In this document: in pieces, positions 1 to 7,637 of the stretch
Position numbering within the stretch: position 1 is the first letter of the stretch
Layout of the letters: every line of letters begins with the position of its first letter
From: Pseudomonas sp.
GTDB lineage: Bacteria > Pseudomonadota > Gammaproteobacteria > Pseudomonadales > Pseudomonadaceae
Assembly (NCBI RefSeq): GCF_030150285.1
Contig: NZ_JASLGE010000037.1
Coordinates: 1-64,000, forward strand
Direction of reading: 5' to 3'
DNA length: 64,000 bases
Position numbers and translations under genes: made by a program
Notes under the pieces: generated by a model
The model's database searches: none
What the model saw: the letters and a program-made list of their open reading frames with translations, nothing else
Told to the model about the DNA's origin: nothing

Positions 1-1668
1 AACGTAAGGAATGGCATGAACCAGGTCACGCAGGGTGATGCCGGGTTGCATTTCGCCTTTGAAGCGAACCAGAACCGATTCCGGCATGTCCAGTGGCATT
101 ACGCCAGTGGCTGCGGCGAACGCTACCAGGCCAGAACCGGCCGGGAACGAAATGCCCATCGGGAAACGGGTGTGGGAGTCACCACCGGTACCGACGGTGT
201 CCGGCAGCAGCATACGGTTCAGCCAGCTGTGGATGATGCCGTCGCCTGGACGCAGCGATACACCGCCACGGGTCATGATGAAGTCAGGCAGGGTGTGGTG
301 GGTGGTCACGTCGATCGGCTTTGGATAGGCCGCGGTGTGGCAGAAGGACTGCATCACCAGATCAGCGGAGAAGCCCAGGCACGCCAGGTCTTTCAGTTCG
401 TCACGGGTCATTGGACCGGTGGTGTCCTGAGAACCTACGGTGGTCATCTTCGGTTCGCAGTAAGTGCCCGGGCGAACGCCGGTCACGCCGCACGCCTTGC
501 CGACCATTTTCTGCGCCAGGGTGAAACCCTTGGTGCTTTCAATCGGAGCTTCAGGCTTTTTGAACAGGTCGGATGGGCCCAGGCCCAGTTCGGCGCGAGC
601 CTTTTCAGTCAGGCCGCGGCCGATGATCAACGGAATACGGCCGCCAGCACGCACTTCGTCCAGCAGAACCGGAGTCTTCATTTCGAAGGTGGTCAGGACT
701 TCGTCGCTGTTGTGCTTGGTGACTTTACCGGCATGAGGGTACAGGTCGATCACGTCGCCCATGTTCATGTTGGTAACGTCGAACTCGATGGGCAGTGCGC
801 CCGCATCTTCCATGGTGTTGTAGAAGATTGGAGCGATTTTGCTGCCGAAGCAGAAACCGCCGGCGCGCTTGTTCGGCACATAAGGAACGTCGTCGCCGAA
901 GAACCACAGTACGGAGTTGGTGGCCGATTTACGCGACGAACCGGTACCGACTACGTCGCCGACGTAGGCGATAGGGAAGCCCTGACCGCGCATTTCTTCG
1001 ATTTGCTTCATCGGGCCGATGGAGCCTTGTACGTCCGGCACGATACCGTCGCGGGCCATTTTCAGCATGGCCAGGGCGTGCAGCGGGATGTCAGGGCGCG
1101 ACCAGGCGTCTGGAGCCGGCGACAGGTCGTCGGTGTTGGTTTCGCCGGTGACCTTGAACACGCGCAGGCTGATCTTGTCGGCCAGGGTAGGGCGGTTCTT
1201 GAACCACTCGCCGTCAGCCCAGGACTGAATCACGGCTTTGGCGTGTTCATTGCCGTTCTTGGCTTTTTCAGCGACGTCGTGGAATGCGTCAAACATCAGC
1301 AGGGTGTGCTTGAGTTGCGCAGCGGCAACCGGTGCCAGCTCTGCGTCGTCCAGCATCTCGACCAAGGTCACGATGTTGTAGCCGCCTTGCATGGTGCCCA
1401 GCAGTTCTACAGCGCGTTTTTTGTCGATCAGCGGGGAAGTGACTTCGCCTTTGGCGATGGCGGACAGGAAGCCGGCCTTCACGTAGGCTGCTTCGTCAAC
1501 ACCAGGCGGAACGCGGTTGGTGATCAGGTCAACGAGGAATGCTTCTTCGCCAGCAGGCGGGTTTTTCAGCAGTTCAACCAGGCCAGCGGTTTGTTCGGCG
1601 TTAAGCGGCTGGGGAACGATACCCAGGGCTGCGCGCTCTTCGATATGTTTGCGGTAGGCTTCAAGCAC
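1..1668 (-). CDS. acnB: Aconitate hydratase B, N-terminal 556 residues (3' end outside window)
   Basis: Interconverts citrate and isocitrate in the TCA cycle (bifunctional with 2-methylisocitrate in this family). The reverse-strand reading begins VLEAYRKHIEERAALG and runs open to the window edge. It covers the N-terminal helical-repeat domain, the swivel domain and the first part of the catalytic core. The iron-sulfur cysteines lie later in the family and are outside the window. The start is GTG at 1668, because a GAGGG Shine-Dalgarno sits 8 nt upstream (complement of 1677-1681) and no better start is near. The ribosome binding site is complementary to the prrF sRNA at 54545-54661, so iron-dependent translational repression is likely. 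Confidence 0.97.
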   Translation of the reverse strand, partial: MLEAYRKHIEERAALGIVPQPLNAEQTAGLVELLKNPPAGEEAFLVDLITNRVPPGVDEAAYVKAGFLSAIAKGEVTSPLIDKKRAVELLGTMQGGYNIVTLVEMLDDAELAPVAAAQLKHTLLMFDAFHDVAEKAKNGNEHAKAVIQSWADGEWFKNRPTLADKISLRVFKVTGETNTDDLSPAPDAWSRPDIPLHALAMLKMARDGIVPDVQGSIGPMKQIEEMRGQGFPIAYVGDVVGTGSSRKSATNSVLWFFGDDVPYVPNKRAGGFCFGSKIAPIFYNTMEDAGALPIEFDVTNMNMGDVIDLYPHAGKVTKHNSDEVLTTFEMKTPVLLDEVRAGGRIPLIIGRGLTEKARAELGLGPSDLFKKPEAPIESTKGFTLAQKMVGKACGVTGVRPGTYCEPKMTTVGSQDTTGPMTRDELKDLACLGFSADLVMQSFCHTAAYPKPIDVTTHHTLPDFIMTRGGVSLRPGDGIIHSWLNRMLLPDTVGTGGDSHTRFPMGISFPAGSGLVAFAAATGVMPLDMPESVLVRFKGEMQPGITLRDLVHAIPYV

Positions 1669-1672
1669 AGTT

Positions 1673-1685
1673 ATTACCCTCATCA
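1673..1685 (-). promoter_or_regulatory. Predicted PrrF sRNA pairing site over the acnB ribosome binding site
   Basis: The plus strand here reads ATTACCCTCATCA, so the acnB mRNA is its complement. The prrF transcript contains ATTACC-TC-CTCATCA, identical except for two extra bases. The two RNAs could form 6 + 7 base pairs with a 2-nt bulge on the sRNA side, covering the GAGGG Shine-Dalgarno. Repression of iron-containing TCA enzymes by PrrF is established in P. aeruginosa; this exact duplex is inferred from sequence. Confidence 0.6.
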
Positions 1686-1789
1686 TTGGTCCCAAATGGG
1701 TGTCCGGGACGCTCATCCAGAAATGCCGGGCACTCATGCGCTTCAGGGCTTTTTGGGCCGTTTAGCCAGAGTTGCAAGGATTTCCAACA

Positions 1790-1925
1790 GAAGCTGTTTT
1801 CAAAGTTTTACGCCTTCCGAACGGGGAGGGTGATGCAGGTTGATGCGGGATTTGCTATGCAACCCCCCCGCACCAACACCGTTCTTCGGGATCAACTGTG
1901 CTCGTGACGCTTTGAAAACAGCTTC
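1790..1925. repeat. 16-bp perfect inverted repeat, arms 104 nt apart, in the acnB leader
   Basis: GAAGCTGTTTTCAAAG at 1790-1805 is the exact reverse complement of 1910-1925. If acnB is transcribed from the candidate promoter near 1958-1986, both arms lie in the 5' untranslated RNA and could form a long stem. Confidence 0.7.
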
Positions 1926-1957
1926 CAACGGACATTGGCGCCTTAAAAGGCAGGCTG

Positions 1958-1986
1958 ATTCTACGGTAAAAACTTGTTAAAGGTAA
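1958..1986 (-). promoter_or_regulatory. Weak candidate sigma-70 promoter for acnB
   Basis: On the reverse strand TTACCT and TAGAAT are separated by 17 nt. The -10 is a 5/6 match but the -35 only 3/6, so the assignment is tentative. It would give a leader of about 280 nt. Confidence 0.3.
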
Positions 1987-2073
1987 GTTAGGCCCTGAAG
2001 GTTGAGGGGTGATCTGCGTTAGACAAAGGGCTAACATGGGCGCTTGTTTTGCTTTGCAGTGCTCTATTTCGCC

Positions 2074-2547
2074 ATGTCCAACCACACCATCAAGACCCCC
2101 TGCATCGGCCTGTGCTCAACGGTTTACGGCGACCTCGTGTGCCGTGGCTGCAAGCGTTTTCATCATGAGGTGATCAACTGGAATGGCTACAACGATGAGC
2201 AAAAGCGCGCCGTATGGCTGCGGCTTGAGCAGTTGTTGGTGCAGGTCATGGCGGGCAAGGTCGAGGTGTTTGACCCGGCGGCGCTGCGTAGCCAGTTGCT
2301 GACCCGCAAGATCCGCTTTGTGCCGAATCAGTCTGAATATTGCTGGGCGTACCAGTTGATTGCCCGGGGGGCGCGGGTGATTAACCAGTTGGACCTGTAC
2401 GGCATGGTGTTGTTGCCGGAATTTCGCGATTGGAACCTGCCTGAATTACGCGATGCCATTGATCGGGAATTTTTCCTGCTGTCGGAAGCTCACTACGAGC
2501 GGTATATCGCGCCCCGATTCCTTCAGGACGCGTTTGGCCGCTCATAG
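2074..2547 (+). CDS. DUF1289 family protein
   Basis: A 157-residue protein opening MSNHTIKTPCIGLCS, followed by a compact cysteine cluster (TPCIGLCS, then VCRGCKRF) within the first 35 residues. That arrangement is typical of DUF1289 and suggests a small metal-binding fold. The remaining ~110 residues are a charged extension seen in Pseudomonas members. Function is unknown. The ATG at 2074 is preferred over an upstream TTG at 2044 because the conserved domain begins directly after it, although the Shine-Dalgarno is weak. It lies between divergent acnB and the convergent stress-protein gene. Confidence 0.85.
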   Translation: MSNHTIKTPCIGLCSTVYGDLVCRGCKRFHHEVINWNGYNDEQKRAVWLRLEQLLVQVMAGKVEVFDPAALRSQLLTRKIRFVPNQSEYCWAYQLIARGARVINQLDLYGMVLLPEFRDWNLPELRDAIDREFFLLSEAHYERYIAPRFLQDAFGRS

Positions 2548-2564
2548 TGCCCGCGGATGGGCCG

Positions 2565-3431
2565 TTACGCCAGGTGCGCTAGCTGGTTTTCCAGGTGTTC
2601 GTACCTGTCGGCAGGTTTGAGCACCAAAATGTCGGATTCCAGTTCGTCCAGTACGATTTCGGCCGTATTGCCAATCAAGGCCCCGGTGATGCCAGTTCTG
2701 GCCACCGTGCCCATCACGGTAACCACCGCATCCAGTTCGCGGGCGACGCGGGTAATGATCACGTCGGCCGGGCCTTCCTCAATGTGCAGGCGACTGTCTT
2801 CAATATCGAACTGCTTTTGGAAGTCTGCGCACAATTTGCGGTAGTCAGTGTCGACATCGGTGTTGAGCACATAGACCGCTTCAGAGGCGGCGAGCATGGG
2901 CGGTGGGTGAGCGCTGACCACGTGCAGGCTGGCCTTGGCCAGGCTGGCAATGCGAAAGCCCAGGTCGATGATGCTTTCATGCAGGACCCGGTGTTCGGGG
3001 TCTCTGTTGTCCACGTCCACGGCGGCAAGCACCACGCCGTCTGTCCAGGGTTTGGTGGTTTTGGCCACGAGCACCGGGCAAGGGCAATACCGCAACAGTT
3101 TCCAGTCTTCGGGTGTTAGCAGGGCTTTTTTTAGCGGGTTGTCCGGGAAGTGCTGTTTGATAACCAGCCCGCAGTCATGCGCCTGCTGCACGCCAATGAT
3201 GGTCTGGTGCTCACTGTCATGCCAGGCTTGCTCGCTGCTGACGGTAAACGCTTCGCCCTTGAGGCTCAGTTCCAGGAGGCTCAGCAGTGCGCTGTGGTCA
3301 TTTTTCTTGTCGCAGACCAGCAGGTGCAAGTGCGCCTTGGTCACGCTGGCGATCTGTTTGGCGCGTTTAAGGGCAAGGCTTTCATTGTGCTTGGGGTCGA
3401 TGACTACCAGCAGGCAGCGGATGTCTTGCAT
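2565..3431 (-). CDS. Universal stress protein, tandem two-domain type
   Basis: A 288-residue cytoplasmic protein with two UspA-fold halves, like E. coli UspE. The first half opens MQDIRCLLVVIDPKHNES. The second ends with the nucleotide-binding signature GTVARTGITGALIGNTAE, followed by SDILVLKP, which suggests ATP or AMP binding. ATG at 3431 was chosen because GGAG lies 9 nt upstream; an in-frame ATG at 3446 has no ribosome binding site. Family members accumulate under stress or stasis, but no substrate can be read from the sequence. Confidence 0.9.
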   Translation of the reverse strand: MQDIRCLLVVIDPKHNESLALKRAKQIASVTKAHLHLLVCDKKNDHSALLSLLELSLKGEAFTVSSEQAWHDSEHQTIIGVQQAHDCGLVIKQHFPDNPLKKALLTPEDWKLLRYCPCPVLVAKTTKPWTDGVVLAAVDVDNRDPEHRVLHESIIDLGFRIASLAKASLHVVSAHPPPMLAASEAVYVLNTDVDTDYRKLCADFQKQFDIEDSRLHIEEGPADVIITRVARELDAVVTVMGTVARTGITGALIGNTAEIVLDELESDILVLKPADRYEHLENQLAHLA

Positions 3432-3653
3432 GACCGAATACTCCATAGAAAGAGAGGGCTTGCGGTCACTATAGTGCTTCGCGGGTTGAGTGCGCGTTGA
3501 TGCATATCAAACCGTAAGGCTGGCGCTGTTGCGTGCGGCCCGTATAATTGACCGCTTTTGCCACGTCTCTATTGCGCCTGTGAGCCTCATGTCAGCGACT
3601 CTTCCAAGCCCCGTCGATCCATTGCGCCGCCTCCACTGTGTGGGAGTGCACCC

Positions 3654-4262
3654 ATGATGCTTCCTGAAATTCATGAGTTTCTGGGGTGTCGCACCCCGGA
3701 CGGCTGGATCGCCGCCGCGCTGGCCGATCAGGAAACGCTACTGATCGATCACAAGAACTGCGAATTCAAGGCCGCCAGCACGGCGTTAAGCCTGATTGCG
3801 AAGTACCACGGTCATGTTGACCTGATCAACATGATGTCGCGCCTGGCGCGTGAAGAACTGGTGCATCACGAGCAGGTCATGCGCCTGATGAAGCGCCGCA
3901 AAGTTGAGCTGCGCCAGCTGTCTGCGGGGCGCTATGCCTCCGGGCTGCGCAAGGTAGTGCGCAATCACGAGCCGGTCAAGCTGGTGGACACGCTGGTGGT
4001 GGGTGCTTTTATTGAAGCGCGCAGTTGCGAGCGTTTCGAAGCACTGGTACCCCATTTGGACGAAGAACTCGGCAAGTTTTACTTTGGCCTGTTGAAAAGT
4101 GAGGCGCGTCATTTTCAGGGGTATCTGAAATTGGCCTACCAATACGGCGACGCCAAAGACATTGCTCAAGTGATCGAGCGCGTCAGGGCGGCCGAGCAAG
4201 ACCTGATCGAGTCCCCGGATATTGAATTCCGCTTTCACAGTGGCGTGCCCGCCGCCGCCTGA
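3654..4262 (+). CDS. miaE: tRNA-(ms2io6A37) hydroxylase MiaE
   Basis: A 202-residue non-haem di-iron monooxygenase that hydroxylates the isopentenyl group of ms2i6A37 in tRNAs reading UNN codons. The ferritin-like helical core shows carboxylate and histidine ligand motifs at REELVHHEQV, EARSCERFE and SEARHFQGY. The start is ATG 3654, preceded by GGAG with a 7-nt spacer; the longer reading frame from 3558 has no support. It is a single gene with no operon partner visible. Confidence 0.93.
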   Translation: MMLPEIHEFLGCRTPDGWIAAALADQETLLIDHKNCEFKAASTALSLIAKYHGHVDLINMMSRLAREELVHHEQVMRLMKRRKVELRQLSAGRYASGLRKVVRNHEPVKLVDTLVVGAFIEARSCERFEALVPHLDEELGKFYFGLLKSEARHFQGYLKLAYQYGDAKDIAQVIERVRAAEQDLIESPDIEFRFHSGVPAAA

Positions 4263-4359
4263 GTTCGCTGCACCTTCTCGCCTGTCGCTGTCGAGACGCG
4301 CCCACGCGCCGTCTTGGCCGTGCTCGCAAAGCCAGATAGATAGCTTGCTAATGTTCGCC

Positions 4360-4387
4360 TTGACATTAACTGCCTAAGCAGTAATAT
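4360..4387 (+). promoter_or_regulatory. Sigma-70 promoter of the marR-efflux operon
   Basis: A perfect -35 TTGACA (4360-4365) and a near-perfect -10 TAATAT (4382-4387) are 16 nt apart, about 40 nt upstream of the MarR start. The -10 lies inside a palindrome, so binding there would block RNA polymerase. Confidence 0.8.
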
Positions 4388-4402
4388 CTTGAAACATTAC
4401 TG
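4379..4402. promoter_or_regulatory. Probable MarR operator
   Basis: The inverted repeat CAGTAAT-N10-ATTACTG overlaps the -10 hexamer of the operon promoter. Size and placement suit autorepression by the MarR dimer encoded 25 nt downstream. That the adjacent MarR binds it is inferred. Confidence 0.7.
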
Positions 4403-4426
4403 TTTCGACAGCTTTCTGGTGGCACG

Positions 4427-4900
4427 ATGAAGCACTTCCATCCCGATACCTTTCAAAATTGCACGCTGGGATTACTGATAGGGCGTACCGCCCTGCTCAA
4501 AGATCGCATCATTGACCGGCATATGGAGCCCTACGGCATCACGGCTGCGCAGTTCAAAGTGCTGATCATCATGGCCCAGTTTGGCGTCGATACACCGGCA
4601 GAGCTCTGTCGCCACCTGTCTTTGGACAGCGGTTCAATGACCCGCATGCTCGATCGGCTGGAGCAGAAAAACCTGTTGATCCGTCAGCGCTCAGAAGCCG
4701 ACCGGCGCCAAGTGCGCCTGGTGTTGACCGATGACGGGCTGGCGCTGGTCGATCAGTTGCCGACGGTGGGGGCTGCGGCCATGAATGAGCTGGCCGCGGC
4801 GATTTCCCCGCAGGAGTTGCACAGCCTGGAACAGATCCTGAAAAAAATACTGCTCGCGGCCGGTGACCCCATCAGCCTCATGCGCTTGGGTGAAAAATGA
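4427..4900 (+). CDS. MarR family transcriptional regulator
   Basis: A 157-residue winged-helix dimer-type regulator. The DNA-binding helices and wing are at LSLDSGSMTRMLDRLEQK followed by RSEADRRQVRLVLTDDG, the conserved MarR signature. It heads an operon with three efflux genes: its TGA stop overlaps the start of the outer-membrane channel as ATGA. With a palindrome over its own promoter it is most likely a repressor of the operon, released by a toxic or phenolic ligand, as for EmrR/MarR relatives. The ligand is unknown. Confidence 0.92.
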   Translation: MKHFHPDTFQNCTLGLLIGRTALLKDRIIDRHMEPYGITAAQFKVLIIMAQFGVDTPAELCRHLSLDSGSMTRMLDRLEQKNLLIRQRSEADRRQVRLVLTDDGLALVDQLPTVGAAAMNELAAAISPQELHSLEQILKKILLAAGDPISLMRLGEK

Positions 4901-6366
4901 GCAATAGCACGCGATGTACAGGTTTGAGCCTGGTGTTTGTGTCCCTGGTATTGGCGGGTTGTGCCAGCTATCACGGGTTACATACGGAGGGCGCGCGCCT
5001 TGAAGCGAAAAACCTCAAGGCTGCTCAGGTGCTCAACGGTATTGAGGTGACATCGGCGGCGTGGCCCGAAAAAAACTGGTGGACGCGCTTGGGGGATACC
5101 CAGCTCGACGGCCTGATTCGGGAAGCCTTGCGCGACAGCCCGGACATGCAAATCGCTGAGGCCCGGGCGCACCAGGCCGCCGCTGCGGCCGGCGCGGCCG
5201 ATGCGGCGCGCCTGCCAACGCTGGATGCCCAGGCTGATGTCACGCGCTCGCGTTTGTCTCGCGCCCAGGACCCGACGGGAGCGGGCGGGCGTTACAGCAC
5301 TGAGCGTAATGCCAACCTGACGTTCGGTTACACCTTTGACCTGTGGGGCGGCCAGCGTGACGCCTGGGAAGCCGCCTTGGGCGAGGCGCGTGCGGCAGAA
5401 GTCGACAGTCAGGCCGCGCGTTTGACCCTGGCCGCCGATGTGGCGCGGGCTTACAGCAACCTGGGCCACGCCTACCGTATTCGCGACCTGGCCAATGACG
5501 ACTTGCAGCGCACCCGCACCCTGCTGTCGCTGGGCAAGCGCCGCCTGCAAGCCGGTATCGACAGTCGTTATCAATATCAGCAAACCGAAAGCCTTGAGGC
5601 CGGTTCGCAGGAACAGTTGATGGAGGCCGACAAACAACTGCAAAGCGCGCGCATCGCGTTGGCCGTGTTGTTGGGCAAAGGGCCGGACCGGGGGGCTGAT
5701 ATCGCCCGGCCCCACGTCCTGCTACCGAGTGCGGTGGCGTTACCGAGCATATTGCCGGCGCAACTGTTGGGGCGTCGCCCGGACCTGGTGGCGGCACGCT
5801 GGCGTGTTGAGGCGGCGAGCAAGCATATTGCAGCAGCCAAGACGCGCTTTTACCCCAACCTGAACCTGACGGCTGCGGCCGGTACGCAGTCATTGCTGGG
5901 GGATGCGCTGCTGGGGTCGGCCAGTCGCTTCTTTAATATCGCACCGGCCGTTTCGTTGCCGATTTTCGATGGTGGACGCCTGCGCGCCGGGCTCGATGCT
6001 GAGGATGCCAACTATGACCTGGCTGTCGCGCAGTACAACAAAACCCTGGTGGCAGCTTTGGGGGATGTCAGCGATACCTTGGGGCAATTGAGTGCGCTGG
6101 GCCGGCAAGTGGTTGCGCAGCAACGGGCCGCCGACATTGCCCAAGCTTCTTATAACAGCGGGTTGCAGCGTTACCAGTCGGGTATCGGCAACTACCTGGA
6201 TGTACTCAGCATTGAGCAGCAACTGCTTCAGGCCCAGCGTCAATTGGCCGACCTGAATGCCCGGCAGATCGATCTTTCCATTCAACTGATGCAAGCCCTG
6301 GGCGGAGGTTTTGAGCCCGCCTCGGTAGTTGCGGCCGCTTCCTCCCCAGCCTTGCAGGCAGAATAA
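4897..6366 (+). CDS. NodT-family outer-membrane efflux lipoprotein (TolC-like channel)
   Basis: A 489-residue outer-membrane factor that forms the exit duct of the tripartite pump encoded by this operon. The N-terminus has a lipoprotein signal ending LVLAGC, with Cys22 the predicted lipidated residue. Two outer-membrane efflux repeats follow, with the long alpha-hairpins rich in Ala, Gln and Leu typical of the periplasmic tunnel. It starts by a 4-bp overlap with marR, implying translational coupling, and is followed after 14 nt by the adaptor gene. Confidence 0.93.
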   Translation: MSNSTRCTGLSLVFVSLVLAGCASYHGLHTEGARLEAKNLKAAQVLNGIEVTSAAWPEKNWWTRLGDTQLDGLIREALRDSPDMQIAEARAHQAAAAAGAADAARLPTLDAQADVTRSRLSRAQDPTGAGGRYSTERNANLTFGYTFDLWGGQRDAWEAALGEARAAEVDSQAARLTLAADVARAYSNLGHAYRIRDLANDDLQRTRTLLSLGKRRLQAGIDSRYQYQQTESLEAGSQEQLMEADKQLQSARIALAVLLGKGPDRGADIARPHVLLPSAVALPSILPAQLLGRRPDLVAARWRVEAASKHIAAAKTRFYPNLNLTAAAGTQSLLGDALLGSASRFFNIAPAVSLPIFDGGRLRAGLDAEDANYDLAVAQYNKTLVAALGDVSDTLGQLSALGRQVVAQQRAADIAQASYNSGLQRYQSGIGNYLDVLSIEQQLLQAQRQLADLNARQIDLSIQLMQALGGGFEPASVVAAASSPALQAE

Positions 6367-6380
6367 GTCAGGTACTCGTC

Positions 6381-7574
6381 ATGGCGACTGAACAATCACC
6401 GAATCACGTGCAACAAAGCCAGGACACTGGTAATCAGCGTAAGCGCAAGCTCTGGCTGGGCGGTCTGGCGCTGCTGGTCATTCTCGTCGGGCTGGGCGTC
6501 TGGGGCTGGCACGAGCTGTACGGGCGCTGGAGTGAAAGCACCGACGATGCGTATGTCAATGGCAATGTGGTGGCAATCACCCCGCTGGTGACCGGGACCG
6601 TGGTGAGTATCGGTGCCGATGATGGTGATTTGGTACACGAAGGCCAAGTATTGCTCAATTTTGATCCGAGTGACTCGCGGGTGGGCTTGCAAAGTGCCGA
6701 GGCCAATCTGGCGCGCACGGTGCGCCAGGTACGCGGCCTGTTCAGCAATGTGAGTGGCACTCAGGCCCAAGTGGCTGCGCAAAAAATCGAGGTGCAAAAG
6801 GCTCAGGATAACTACAACCGTCGGAAAAACCTGGCGGCGGACGGGGCGATTTCCCAAGAGGAGCTGTCTCACGCGCGGGATGATTTGGCGGCCGCACAAA
6901 GCGCTTTACGCAACAACGAGCAGCAGTTGGACATCACTCGCGCGCTGGTGGATAACACCGCAGTGGCCAGCCACCCAGAGGTAATGGCCGCCGCCGCGCA
7001 ACTGCGCCAGGCCTATCTGGAGCATGCGCGTACCACCTTGATCGCCCCTGTGACGGGCTATGTTGCCAAGCGTACCGTTCAATTGGGGCAGCGCGTTCAG
7101 CCGGGCACGGCCCTGATGGCGGTCATTCCCTTGGACCAGTTGTGGATCGACGCCAACTTCAAAGAAACCCAGTTGCACAACATGCGCATCGGCCAGCCGG
7201 TGGACATTGAGTCCGACATCTATGGCAGCAGCGTGAAGTACAGCGGCACGGTCGACAGCATCGGGGCGGGCACGGGCAGCGCTTTTGCCCTGTTACCCGC
7301 GCAAAACGCGACCGGTAACTGGATCAAGATCGTTCAGCGTGTGCCGGTGCGTATTCATATCAATGCTGATCAGTTGGCCGAGTACCCGCTGCGGGTGGGC
7401 TTGTCGACCACCGTTGACGTCAACCTGCGCGACCAAAGTGGCCCGGTGCTGGCGCAGCAGCCACCGCAAAAGGCCATGTTCACCACCAAGGTGTACGAGC
7501 AGCAATTGGCTGAGGCCGAAGCGCTGATTACACGCTTGATTGACAGCAACAGCGCCGTCACCGCTCAGCGTTGA
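6381..7574 (+). CDS. emrA: HlyD/EmrA-type periplasmic adaptor of the efflux pump
   Basis: A 397-residue membrane-fusion protein linking the inner-membrane MFS pump to the outer-membrane channel. A single transmembrane helix spans about residues 24-44 (LWLGGLALLVILVGLG). The EmrA signature STDDAYVNGN and a lipoyl-like half-motif follow, then a coiled-coil hairpin (about 90-200) and a beta-barrel domain with the second lipoyl half at APVTGYVAKRTVQLGQRV. Its place between the channel and the MFS gene fixes its role. A hairpin lies between it and the pump gene. Confidence 0.93.
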   Translation: MATEQSPNHVQQSQDTGNQRKRKLWLGGLALLVILVGLGVWGWHELYGRWSESTDDAYVNGNVVAITPLVTGTVVSIGADDGDLVHEGQVLLNFDPSDSRVGLQSAEANLARTVRQVRGLFSNVSGTQAQVAAQKIEVQKAQDNYNRRKNLAADGAISQEELSHARDDLAAAQSALRNNEQQLDITRALVDNTAVASHPEVMAAAAQLRQAYLEHARTTLIAPVTGYVAKRTVQLGQRVQPGTALMAVIPLDQLWIDANFKETQLHNMRIGQPVDIESDIYGSSVKYSGTVDSIGAGTGSAFALLPAQNATGNWIKIVQRVPVRIHINADQLAEYPLRVGLSTTVDVNLRDQSGPVLAQQPPQKAMFTTKVYEQQLAEAEALITRLIDSNSAVTAQR

Positions 7575-7588
7575 TTCGCCAATCCATG

Positions 7589-7613
7589 AACCCTGCGCTA
7601 TTGGCAGGGTTTT
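7589..7613 (+). terminator. Hairpin between the adaptor and pump genes (possible attenuator)
   Basis: AACCCTGC (7589-7596) pairs with GCAGGGTT (7604-7611), followed by a short T run. It resembles a weak intrinsic terminator inside the operon and could lower pump expression relative to the adaptor. Confidence 0.45.
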
Positions 7614-7637
7614 ACACCGGGTTTTACAGGATTTGCG

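Larger units (their letters stand above)
1669..2073. other. Intergenic region: acnB leader, no gene
   Basis: This 405-nt gap separates acnB (minus) from the DUF1289 gene (plus). It holds the acnB Shine-Dalgarno, a weak candidate acnB promoter near 1958-1986 and a perfect 16-bp inverted repeat (1790-1805 and 1910-1925). Reading frames through it are continuations of shadow frames. No RNA gene was recognised. Confidence 0.6.

Noticed and set aside
16..1833. 605-codon open frame on the plus strand
   Set aside because: It is antisense to acnB, whose reverse-strand translation is clearly aconitase B. Its sequence is rich in His, Gly and Arg, typical of a shadow frame in GC-rich DNA.
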